Below are positions 54,901 to 64,000 of a stretch of DNA of 64,000 nucleotides, one piece after another; the first letter of the stretch is position 1, and the number at the start of each line of letters is the position of its first letter. The DNA is from Pempheris klunzingeri (taxonomy: Eukaryota > Chordata > Actinopteri > Acropomatiformes > Pempheridae), in the NCBI RefSeq assembly GCF_042242105.1, contig NC_092013.1, positions 12,455,618-12,519,617 on the forward strand, read 5' to 3'. Made by a program: the position numbers and the translations under genes. The notes beneath the pieces are model-generated. The model worked only from the letters and a program-made list of their open reading frames with translations, ran no database searches and was not told the origin of the DNA.

Positions 54901-55759
54901 GTGTCAGATGCTGTGTAAATAACTTACAAAGGTTTTCTGTCGACACCATATCCACAAAATTATGTTTTAATTTCTCCTTTTGACCAACAGAAGCTTTACA
55001 TCTATTTACAGTAGATGAACACTTTTCTCAGTCTAAAGTCTTTATATTCTGTTTTAATGGATCATGAAGTAAGATTTCTTTTGCTTGCACAACCTATTTA
55101 ATGCATTCGCTCGATGAGACTTCACACCTTTGCTGTAAATATTCACACAGCTCCCACAATCCTTTTCTCATGTTTAGAAAGAACTGCAATGTCTCTCCTG
55201 TCCACAGTTACTTGTCTCTGAGGAAACGCTTCTTTTTTTATTCACTATGTTCTACACAGGACGTAGCTCTTTTATGATATGTTTAGGAAACGTTTATCCA
55301 GATAACTGTAGCTGACATGAGCATGAAAGTAAGCATGAAGTTACTGTACTGAAGGACTGTCTCATGTCAATATCCACTGTAGGAATATGACTCTGGAAAA
55401 GGAGATATTTCCAGCTGCCACTGATAGCCGTTTCATCCGAGCTGTGAGTATAAGAACTGGATGTGATAGCAGGGACAACAACAAAAAGATTTTATTACAG
55501 TCATTCAGTGAAAATGACATCTGACACTGTTGGCCGAAAGCTGTTGCGTTCCCCCAGCTCTGTGCTCGCTAATGGGATTGTTTGCTGAATCTAGGTGGGC
55601 ATCCCTGCTATCGGCTTTTCCCCAATGAACCGGACTCCAATCCTGCTGCACGATCACAACGAGTATCTGAATGAGCACGTCTTCCTGAAAGGCATCAGCG
55701 TGTTCGAGGGGCTCATCTCAGCTCTTGCCAGCGTTCCTGCCTGTCCTGATGAGGCTTAG
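48981..55759 (+). CDS. acy1: ACY1, aminoacylase-1 (M20 zinc peptidase)
   Basis: A cytosolic homodimeric zinc enzyme that hydrolyses N-acyl-L-amino acids. Fourteen coding exons join in frame: 48981-49107, 49961-50025, 50130-50234, 50328-50422, 50620-50696, 51793-51882, 52811-52867, 52992-53065, 53153-53202, 54253-54397, 54560-54628, 54715-54794, 55383-55443, 55595-55759, giving 419 residues (human 408, with extra residues here at the N-terminus). Metal and catalytic residues are in place: H91 and D93 (NSHTDVVP), D124 (GSQDMK), E158-E159 (PDEEVGG), the glutamate of ALDEG, and the late histidine of LLHDHNE. The dimer-interface histidine is in PGHGSRF. All introns are GT-AG; one donor is the weaker gtctgt at 50026. 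Polyadenylation signals are at 56210-56215 and 56225-56230. Confidence 0.96.
51579..51624. repeat. Near-perfect hairpin in an ACY1 intron
   Basis: gccaaaaccccaacc and, nine bases on, ggttgggttttggc pair over 14 bases with one bulged C. Nothing else in the surrounding intron (50697-51792) is recognised. Confidence 0.75.
52285..52412. repeat. tRNA-type SINE remnant in an ACY1 intron
   Basis: The order tttttggggcattttaag, gaagtgagggcaggaaatga, gggagagaaaggtgcc, ccagctggacttgaacttgg, aacattgcagcggtgtgc follows a widespread percomorph SINE, with the degenerate B-box-like ggacttgaac. It is diverged and lacks a clear A-tail. Confidence 0.65.
53203..54252 (+). other. Long ACY1 intron 9
   Basis: AT-rich intron of about 1050 bases between the exons ending at 53202 and starting at 54253. 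The ORFs in it are chance readings; no repeat or conserved element was recognised. Confidence 0.6.
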
Positions 55760-56502
55760 ACAAGTCCTCACTTTTAATCCTCTCTAAAACGTGTTTCACT
55801 GATGATCTGAATATTTAACTTGAAAAATTTGCAGAGATTACCAAAGAATAATAACATGTATATCATAAGCCAAAACTGAGCACTTAGTTTTTGGTACTAT
55901 TAATTTTTTTTCTTTTCTGATTCTCAGGATATAGGCACAGTAAGCTTTGCATTACTCAGTACTGCAGCAGTTTTTTTTACATACTTACTGTATGTCAGCA
56001 TTGTTGATTGAGTGTGCCTGTGTGTATGCAGTCTTAAAGAAATATCACATATTGTGTAAAACAGTGTTTTCCATTAGTATGGAAAAATCATCTAACTAAA
56101 ATGTGAAGATAACTTTGATTGATAAACTCTTCGATCAAACGTCCCTTAATTGACACTTTTTAGATTTAGCTTGATTTTAAAACTGACTCCACAGATAGAA
56201 TTTTTATTTAATAAACTGGAATTGAATAAATATATTTGTTCATTACTTTCATGGTCATATTTTCTTGTACACAAGCTAAAAGATATGTGCATGTGAATGA
56301 GCAGCAGGATCAGAGCTCACTTCAAAGGTATTAAATCTCCAAGTAACTGTCTATTTAAAGGACGAACAAGAAAATGTACCATAGCTATTTTAGTAAAAAT
56401 ACCCAAATATCAGTGTAGCCCTCACATGATTGCCAAGTTCACCCCAAAATTACCATCAAGTACCATGTTTGGGTGTTGTGATGGAGTCCAGCCTACACAC
56501 CA
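55760..56502 (+). other. ACY1 3' UTR and downstream DNA
   Basis: Non-coding sequence after the ACY1 stop, with two AATAAA signals at 56210-56215 and 56225-56230. The remaining sequence to 56502 shows no gene. Confidence 0.6.
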
Positions 56503-56632
56503 CACTGAGTTTCAGAAAGAAAGAAGCACTCTGATTGGTTGAAAGAAAGGGGCTTTCTCATTGGTTGAAAGAAAGAACCACCCTGATTTGCCCAAAGTAC
56601 AGGACTCTGTGATTGGCCATTTCAGATACTTT
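56503..56632. repeat. 26-base tandem repeat with inverted CCAAT boxes
   Basis: Five 26-base units start at 56503, 56529, 56555, 56581 and 56607. Units 2, 3 and 5 hold ATTGG (inverted CCAAT) at the same offset (56534, 56560, 56612), and unit 4 has the one-base variant ATTTG at 56586. Units 1-3 share gaaagaaag after it. The period is exact, with no insertions between units. Confidence 0.8.
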
Positions 56633-56875
56633 TAAAAGTATCTTTTTAGTCTGCTTTTTAGACTAGTTTAGCTGCAGGTTTTTTTACTCTTCCAAAAAGT
56701 TAAAATATTCAGCAAGTGGAATGGAGGACCACTGCTGAGGTGTAACATTTACCTAAGCTACAAAAAATTAAAGATCTGATGATAAAATGTCTACCTCCAG
56801 CTTTATGTCTGAGGTCTGTGCTCAACCATCGCCACCTTCTGCAGTGCTGTGTCCCAATTTTGTCCGCTGTTGTAA

Positions 56876-57070
56876 TAATTTCTCATATTGATTTGGAGTC
56901 ACAGCATCACATTACATGGAAACGTTCTATAAGAATATTAATACAAATGATAAGATGCTCTAAAATCCAATACGAAGAGGTGTATTCTATGCGGCCTGTG
57001 TGGTAATCATTTCTGGCACTGATATGGAGTCACTGCATCACATAACATGAAAGCTGTTGATAAAAATGCT
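56876..57070. repeat. Two-copy degenerate direct repeat
   Basis: Similar phrases tttggagtcacagcatcaca (copy starting near 56876) and tatggagtcactgcatcaca (copy starting near 57008) recur about 131 bases apart, each followed by ttacatgg or taacatga and AT-rich sequence. Family unknown. Confidence 0.6.
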
Positions 57071-57339
57071 ATTTTTCAAATGTGTCCAATAACTACTTTC
57101 AATGCAATTTCACAGATGTTTCTTAATCATAATGTCTGATCATGTATATACATTAGTGCAACTGAGAAGAAACTCTGATGAGGTGTCTACATTAAAACTC
57201 TCGAGACAATCCAAAGTTTCACTTCCTTTATTTACAGTACATAAATGGAAATTGACTACGACTGCTGCGGCTTCTGACGATCCAAAAATAAATATATAAA
57301 TATTAATAATGATGTTATTTAACCTGGATGAACTTCACC

Positions 57340-57980
57340 TGTACAGTTTATGTGAAGGTCGAGCCCCTCCTCTTCCTCTTTGCCGTCCACCTGACTCGTA
57401 ATACTGCAGGAGGCCGGATTCACAGCTGCTGAAGTCAGACTTGATAACGTTTTAGTTCCTCAGGTCAAAGCTAAGCTGGTCCAGGGTGAAGAAACACAGG
57501 TGACTCCTCACACACTCTGGCACGTGAGCGGCAGCGGCTAACACACTAGCATGTAGCATTAGCATGTAGCTCGGAGCCATAAAGCCTCTCTCTCAGGATC
57601 TTTTCAGGACATGACGGGGGAACAAACTAGAGATCAGATATGTGAGATTAAATCCTGGTGTAACCAACTCCACAGCATCTCTTAAGAAGAGCGTTTGTAG
57701 TTAAAATTGGCTTGTTTAAGTGTGGACGCTGTTGCCGCGCAAGGGATTGTTTTCCCTCCAAAGGATGGGGCTATGATGAGAGCTACTCTGGACTACATTT
57801 TGCCGATCTGATCCACACCTGCTAAACTATAACAATATTCCCATCAGCCTCATCTGTGCTTTCAGCGCTACTTAGCAACTGTTAGCATGCTAACACGCTA
57901 AGCTAATATTTGAACGGGGAAAACATACTTGCTAAACATCAGCGTGTTAGCATGTCGATGCTAACATTTAGTTTAAGTAC
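57340..57980 (+). promoter_or_regulatory. Possible orphan promoter and first exon
   Basis: A GC-richer segment ends in a good donor at 57499 (cacag|gtgact) and is followed by a dense cluster of GCTAGC, GCTAAC and GTTAGC words (57537-57980). This is the same layout as the first exon plus intron start of TUSC2, ACY1, RAD54L2 and ABHD14A in this window. No protein could be assigned. On the minus strand an open stretch of 42 codons (57583-57455) is followed by 37 more in frame after one stop; its reality is doubtful. Confidence 0.35.
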
Positions 57981-60900
57981 AGCTAGCATAGTTGTGGACG
58001 TGTCTTGTTATATTAATGCAGCCAAATGTCTAATATTTAGTTGAATGGTATTTTATATTATTCAGAGAGAGAAACATAAATGAATAATTGCATTTTAAAA
58101 ATCTATTGAAATAAAACAAAATGTAAAGTCAGCCCACAGTCACTGTTGCAGCTAAATTAGCCTAGCTAAAACTCTTCCCATAAAGGACACTATTTGCATT
58201 AATTCAACAGAACTTGCCTTAAATGATGCAGTTAAAATGGGAATGGAGGTGCGATGAATGCGACATAAGAAATTGCTGTTTACATGAAGTAAAGGTCGGT
58301 CTCATCTACAGTCCAGCTCCCTTTGGAGATGTCGTCCAATTAACAGTGTATGGCTCTCCGAGGGGGACTGGCAGGAAGACTGTGCAGTCAGTAATTAGTC
58401 TTCTCTCTCCCCAGGACATGACAGCAGTATTAACACATGGGGCCGTCAGGGAGACGTCTAAAAGCTGAACCCACATCCTTCCTCCCAGAGGCCAGGAATA
58501 GGTGCAGTCATCCTGTGGGTGAGCTGTCGAGCATCTGAAAAGAAAAAAAAAAAAAACAGGTGCTGTTAAACAGTCTGTCACAGAAAAATTCCATATCTCA
58601 CTGTTTTATTTGGTGCTGCAGGAGCGTTTCCGCTGCTCTATTGCTGCCAGGCCCTTCTGTTTTGAGGCCAAAGTAATTTACATGCAAGTTATTTCTCTGG
58701 GAATAAAAATCCCTTCACAGTCGCTCCCTCTCACTGTGGCTCCCTCTGTCAGGGATCGGATTCAATAACAGGGGTTCTGAGGCGAGGTGCGGCTGGGATT
58801 CAAGTCTCGGTCAAGGACACCTAAGCGGGGAGCTTATCCACATGGGGAGATTTAACCTGCCTCCTGCAGTGTCCCCACTTACATCCTACTGTAGTGTTAA
58901 CATCATCAATATTATAATGTACAAACAAACAGCTCTCAAAAGACAGCTACGCACTGGCATGCCCTTATAATGCCTCTGACCTGTACTAAAGGGATGAAAT
59001 GAGGAGGCACCAGGGAGAGTGAGAAAAAGGGGTGAAATAAAACCGGTCACTACATATACAGATAAAAAGTCAAAAACAGTATGTGAATCCACAAAATCAA
59101 TCTCAATGTCACTGTCATTACAGCAGCTTTATTTTTACATGTTCAACATCACAGTGTTGAGCCTCACTTCTCTGGTTTTCTTGTTTCTGGAGAGAGCTGT
59201 TAATATTCAAAGATGCTGCAGTGTATGAAGGAATATAAATACTGTAACGTCTTCTAGCTGAATAGCATGTCTCTTAAATGTGCCCTGCTTTTGCCCTCTG
59301 GAGGTAATTACAGCCAAACCCTGTTGTGAAAGCCACAACATTCTCCCTTTAGTGGAAATTAATTGTAGTCTGTCACAGATTGCAGTTCTACCATCACTAT
59401 ACTGTGGTCAGTACATTTATTGTTTGTAGTTTATTATAATATGAATAATATGAAAATCAATCCAGGATTTTCAGCTCCATTGTTTTCCTATATTTCCTGT
59501 CCTACTACACATCTTTTTTCCTATCGTTTATTTCACATTTTCCTGCAACATTTCTCAGTTTCTTTGTTGCTTATATAGATCACCACTAAAATGCCTGGCC
59601 AGTACATTATGTGTTATATCATTTTAAGGTCTCCCATTGCCACTTATTTCTATGTTTGGGTTGCTCCTGCACAGCAGAGAGATCATTGTGTGCGACGAGA
59701 GCCACTAAAGTAACTACAGTAATATTATGGTACAAGCCATAGAGTTCAGTGATATTATTATACGTTCAATACGCAAGTGAATGCTGTCTGTCTCTTTCAT
59801 CACCCCTGAAGTTGCTCTAAAATGTATTCACTGCTGATGTTTGATGTACACAGGCTGGACATGAGAAACATGGCCTTTTTATTAAAAAGTACAAATTATA
59901 TGATCGTAAAATGAGAAATAGATAAGAGACTTTTAGCACACAGGAGGATTAAAGAAGATTCACAATGCCTCTGTTCTATTTAAATCCAGCCTGCACAACA
60001 CCAGCGAGGTTCTGTCACACCTAAATGGACTACAGCAGTTATTGATGCCATCAGCTAGACTTGTGTTTAACAAGTCAAAATGTCTGCTGTGAGAAAGGTT
60101 TATTGATTAACTGGATGCTCAGAAAAGTGAGTAGAAAGTGGTAGAAAAAAAGGCCCAGTTAAAGGTAAATGGGAGACAAAAATACATGTTTTTAAGTGAT
60201 AGAAAATAAAGGTAGAAATATAGTGTTATTTATCTATTTGATACTTTTTATATAATGCCTTTTATCAGTTGGCTTCGTTTTTTATTTAGGCCATTTGTTT
60301 GTCTAAATAATTTTCTGCTCTACCATATATCACCCTAAATCTTTCAATCTCTTTAAATGATTTAACACAATATATTATGTATTTGTATGTTATCCCGTCC
60401 TACCATATCTACCATCCTATATTTAGGCAAGATGCAGGATAACACACTCCCATAACTGTACTGAACTGAAAAGTAATGCTCATGCACTTATGTATTCATT
60501 CTATTCGCCTAAAATAGCCTGATTTTTCACATCCATAATTCACTACATGTTTCTCTGGGGAATGCACAGGATTAACCTGTTAGGGACACCCATGGGGGAA
60601 GACTTTGCTGCTGGGCTCCTGTTGACACCCACCCACTGGGTTGTGTGTGTTCCTGTCTCCTCCACGTTCCCATTTAATACAATGCCCGTAGCAGCTTTAA
60701 TGGGCCTTTGCCTTTTCGCAGCACATATTTTGACATGTCATAGCAGGAGAAGCACAATTGTAATAATTGAAAAAATTAACTGCTGTGAAGAAAGTTCTAC
60801 TCCGTGTCCCAAATTCATACAACACACTACTGGTATACAGTGAGTATCACTAATAATGGTGGTGTACTGTTTTAGCAGTGTTTCTACACAATAATCAACA

Positions 60901-62690
60901 TTTACTATTTTACAGAGGAAATGATCAATATGTGCAACATTTGACATCAATAGAATAGGTTCTATGAAATGTCACTGCCAATTAAACTTAGCAAAGATCA
61001 TCAAAATTTCTTTCTTACGATTTAATATTTGTTTTTCGTTTTCCTTTCTAGAGCTGTATCACTACCGCCCACAATTCATTTACTTTTTGTTTTGTTATAA
61101 GTAGCTCTTCCATTTCAATTGTGCACTGCATGGTGGAAGAGTAGTATCGTATCAACAGCACATTCAAATATTCACCATCTATTCTGCATCCTGTCTGGTG
61201 TGACTGTTTTATTTTGTCATGTTTCCAATGTGAACACACTATATATTCAAACCCTGTTTAGAAATACTGGGTAGTGTGCGCTGTTGTTGTTATGGCAACT
61301 GTACCTCAGGAGATCAAATTTCAGTTAATCAAACTTTGTTGACCTTGGATGTGTGGAGTCAGTCAAAAATATTTAATACTGAATACATCAATAAATAATA
61401 TCTATTGACAAAAGCTGAAAAATAAAATGAGCCAATGAAAGAAGCGAGGATGATTTGAGATTAAAGTAAAAGTACAAAGCTTTATAATTATTTTTACTCT
61501 TAGTCATTTAACTATTAATATTCAGTCAGTATTATTTATTGATATACTAAGTTATATTTTTTACTTTTCTGGTTATCCTTTACTACATTTTGTAGTAAGT
61601 TGTAAGACTTTTCCCAATTGCTAATCCAGTCCAGTGGGTAATTGAACAGTTTTCCTCTTTTTTTTTATTTTTATGATCAAATGTTGTTTATTTTCTCAAA
61701 GGAGAGGAAGAAATCTCCACCCACACCTTCTTTTCCTCCCCCTCCCTACTTTTTATCATTTTGTCGCAATCAAGAAGCTCATCGTAGGCCTACTATCAGT
61801 TACGTCCATGGACGGCTGCATCGTTTGTAGTCATGTTGCTTCATTCTGCAGGACTCTAAAGTGCTGCTGTTTGTTCGATTGAACCTGAATGTGTTTTGTT
61901 CTCAGTGGAGAAGAAGAAAAGGTGCCTGGCTCCTGTCCAAAGCAGATCCACACTGAAACTCCTCTGCACAGATATTAAACAAAATACTACAGCACAAAAT
62001 GCAAAATATTGAAACCCTCAAAGAAAGCCTGAGATACACATTGTTTATGCTGTCAAACTGATTTAAATTGATTTAGTAATCATACTGTATTTTAATCATA
62101 TGTTTCAGTTTCAGTATTTTTTACAGCTATAATAAAGAAAACGTATATTAAATTTGATCTACAGATACTCAAAATCAAGATACTCTGATTAAAGATGTGG
62201 TCAGGAAATCCCTACATGTTACTGAGGTCTGTGATCTTCCAACAAGAAATGTTAACAGTCACTTCAAACAGAGGCTCTGACCTTGGTCGGCCCTTTTTTT
62301 AAGTAACCGGCTCATAGACATCCAAACCCCCTTCTAGATAGTTTTTCTTCTTTTTAAAGGGTCCCAAGCTGAAATGGTTTGATGTCTTTAACAGTGCACT
62401 GAATTCTTAAGATCATCATATAATATTTAATTCTAATCTATGGGGGGGGGGGCGCAGTGCATCATGCAGCCTTTAACAGTTAGTTCATTTTGATGCATTC
62501 AGGGACCCTTTAGTGTTAAAACTGTTGCATCCTCCTTGTCTGCAGTACTCCACACACAGAAAAGTGTGTGTGTGTGTGTGTTTAATTTTTTTTTTTTTTT
62601 TAAACTAAATCTATGCCGATGACCAATTCCACGTGGCTCTGCAGAGATAAATAAAGCCAAACTAGATTCTTCTACTGCTCCTCTGTTGCC
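57981..62690. other. Gene-poor interval upstream of CACNA2D2
   Basis: About 4.7 kb without a recognised exon, RNA gene or element. Short simple repeats are present: A-run at about 58542-58555, G-run at about 62442-62452, TG-run at about 62562-62580 and T-run at about 62588-62601. It may hold distal regulation of CACNA2D2. Confidence 0.5.
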
Positions 62691-63053
62691 TGGTGAGCGT
62701 GAACGCGCCTGGCCCCACGGGCTGCTGATGAGAGAGAGAGAGAGGGAGAGAGAGGGGGAGAGTCGTGGACGCGCCGGCCTGTGTGGCGGTGCTGTTGCTG
62801 TTGGTGTTGTATGTGGGAGCAGGAGGAGAGACTCTGCAGTGTCTTGGCAGCTGCATTAGTGCATCTCCCACCGTCCGCGATGCCTCCCCGGCCAATGGCT
62901 CCCTCCTCCGCGTCCACTTGACAGCACAAACCGACGTGAACCCGTCGGGAAACTGAGCCGGACGCCCTCACTCATCTCGCTGCATGCCCCGGAGACAGTC
63001 CGGAGCGCTTCATTCACGCACCGAAACGCCGTGACGGGAATTGTTAATGGAAA
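62690..63053 (+). promoter_or_regulatory. CACNA2D2 promoter and 5' UTR
   Basis: GC- and CpG-richer than the flanks, with a GA-repeat at about 62729-62761. The most 5' base of the transcript is unknown. An out-of-frame ATG at 63047, in weak context, begins an ORF that overlaps the CACNA2D2 start at 63054, which has a strong context (aaaATGG). Confidence 0.5.
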
Positions 63054-63169
63054 ATGGCGATAGGCAGAGGGTCTTGCAGCATCGCCTGCTTGGTATCTAT
63101 CCAGATTATCTTGATTTTCAGCGCATCGTGGCCTGGAGCAGCGGGTCTCACGTTCCCCCAGCAGTACAC
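63054..63169 (+). CDS. cacna2d2: CACNA2D2 first coding exon (voltage-gated Ca2+ channel alpha2delta-2), partial
   Basis: The alpha2delta-2 subunit is an extracellular, membrane-anchored partner that promotes surface expression of Cav channels. The exon encodes 38 residues plus two bases: a signal peptide (MAIGRGSCSIACLVSIQIIL onward, cleavage likely after the Ala-rich end) and the start of the mature chain, GLTFPQQYT, which aligns with human alpha2delta-2 SFPQQHT just before MQHWARRIEQEIDG. The donor is a consensus gtaagt at 63170. The remaining exons lie beyond the window. The paralogue alpha2delta-1 has a different sequence here, so the D2 assignment is preferred; the LUCA-region neighbours support it. 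Confidence 0.85.
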
Positions 63170-64000
63170 GTAAGTCACAGATACCCTGATTGGAAACACA
63201 GCGGGGCTCTGATGGGAGACAACTTTGGGCTTGTCCACTCAGCTCTGCTGTCAAGAGATACTTCAATCATCCCGTTTTATCCTCCGCTGTTATATAATTT
63301 GACAGTGTTGGCGATTGCATCAATGTAAAGCGCTGGTTATTTAAAGCCCAGGGCTCCTCTGTAAGGTGTAGTCCACAGTATGACTGGGCACACATAGGAA
63401 AGCTGTTCACATCATTCACAGGGATATTTATATACATATACACATTTCAGTGTTTCAGTCAATCAGAAGATCCCATGAATGATTTTTTTTAAAATCAAGT
63501 TGGCCTCTATATCAGATCAAACGTGCATTATTTGCACGATAATACAGCTTGTATATTACCATATGATGAATCAAAGCCTCATTTTTAAATTAATTTTAAC
63601 ACTGAAAGCTGTATATGTCTCACCTCCAGTCAGATGTTTGTGTTTATTCAATGTAAAATGAAAAATTATTATTTTTTTTTTGTATATATCTGCAAAGCAT
63701 CTGTCTTAAATCATAATGGCAAGGAATGAGAGATGTTTTCATTGTGACACTTTAAGGTAAAGCCAGTGAAGTTATAAGTAGGTATGACAGGTTATGGCTT
63801 TTATTGGTTAAAACCATGACATGCTTTTTGTATTCGACAGGCAACATTAAGTCTGTGCAGTTGTTGTAAAACTGAAAAGGCTTTTTTTTTTTTTTGGTCT
63901 GTGTTCCCCCTGCTGTTCTTGTGCGCCAGTACTAGATTTTTCCATGCAGGCTTTCAAGTTGCGAGCAAAACATTTCTTTATTTGATGAAACTCGCAACCT
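63170..64000 (+). other. Start of CACNA2D2 intron 1
   Basis: AT-rich intronic sequence running off the window. No exon or repeat recognised. Confidence 0.7.

Noticed and set aside
58223-58581. Overlapping 81- and 91-codon ORFs upstream of CACNA2D2
   Set aside because: No recognisable domain, no supporting splice pattern and no neighbouring exons.
58770-58860. Possible tRNA-derived remnant with a gggattcaagtctc phrase
   Set aside because: Only a B-box-like word is seen; no A box, cloverleaf or repeat context could be established.
61440-61600. Possible third copy of the AAGTAC-type MITE
   Set aside because: Only short shared words such as aaagtaaaagtac are present; too little to support a copy.
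62662-62971. Minus-strand ORFs over the CACNA2D2 5' region
   Set aside because: They translate the GA microsatellite and GC-rich leader; there is no homology.

Overview
The window is vertebrate nuclear DNA, almost certainly from a teleost, most likely a spiny-rayed fish. It holds short GT-AG introns, 5' noncoding exons, fish Tc1-like transposons, fish-type interspersed repeats and many microsatellites. There are no operons, CRISPR arrays, rRNA or convincing tRNA genes. I read eight protein-coding genes by following exons and splice phases by eye. Seven are complete and one enters from the right edge with its first exon. For each complete gene the joined exons are in frame and give a length close to the human protein as I remember it.

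Layout. RAD54L2/ARIP4 (SNF2-type chromatin ATPase, plus strand, coding 2260-11070) has a first noncoding exon probably near position 644 and a long 3' UTR to about 13.83 kb. It converges on CYB561D2 (minus strand, 16314-15232). Then come RASSF1 (long, C1-containing form, 21413-25519), TUSC2/FUS1 (28775-29891), HYAL2 (35167-37116), ABHD14A (41630-45034), ACY1 (48981-55759) and, after about 7 kb without a recognised gene, the first coding exon of CACNA2D2 (63054-63169), whose intron runs off the window.

Gene content is that of human 3p21: the LUCA tumour-suppressor group (HYAL2, TUSC2, RASSF1, CYB561D2, CACNA2D2) together with the RAD54L2 and ABHD14A-ACY1 groups, which lie some distance away in human. 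Relative strands of the RASSF1-TUSC2-HYAL2 block and of CYB561D2 match human. NPRL2, ZMYND10 and TMEM115 are not seen between CYB561D2 and RASSF1, and CACNA2D2 sits on the far side of ACY1. The proteins do not form one pathway; the grouping is one of shared ancestry.

Mobile DNA is modest. There is one nearly full-length Tc1-like element with long inverted repeats between ABHD14A and ACY1 (46441-48010), two decayed Tc1-like fragments, two copies of a common fish MITE-like repeat in opposite orientation, a tRNA-type SINE remnant and two short LINE/SINE-tail pieces. No retrovirus-like element was recognised.

No undescribed biological system is evident. The most interesting leads are a predicted orphan promoter and first exon at 57.3-58.0 kb, a 26-bp tandem repeat carrying inverted CCAAT boxes downstream of ACY1, small upstream ORFs at ABHD14A, TUSC2 and CACNA2D2, and the rearranged 3p21-like gene order.
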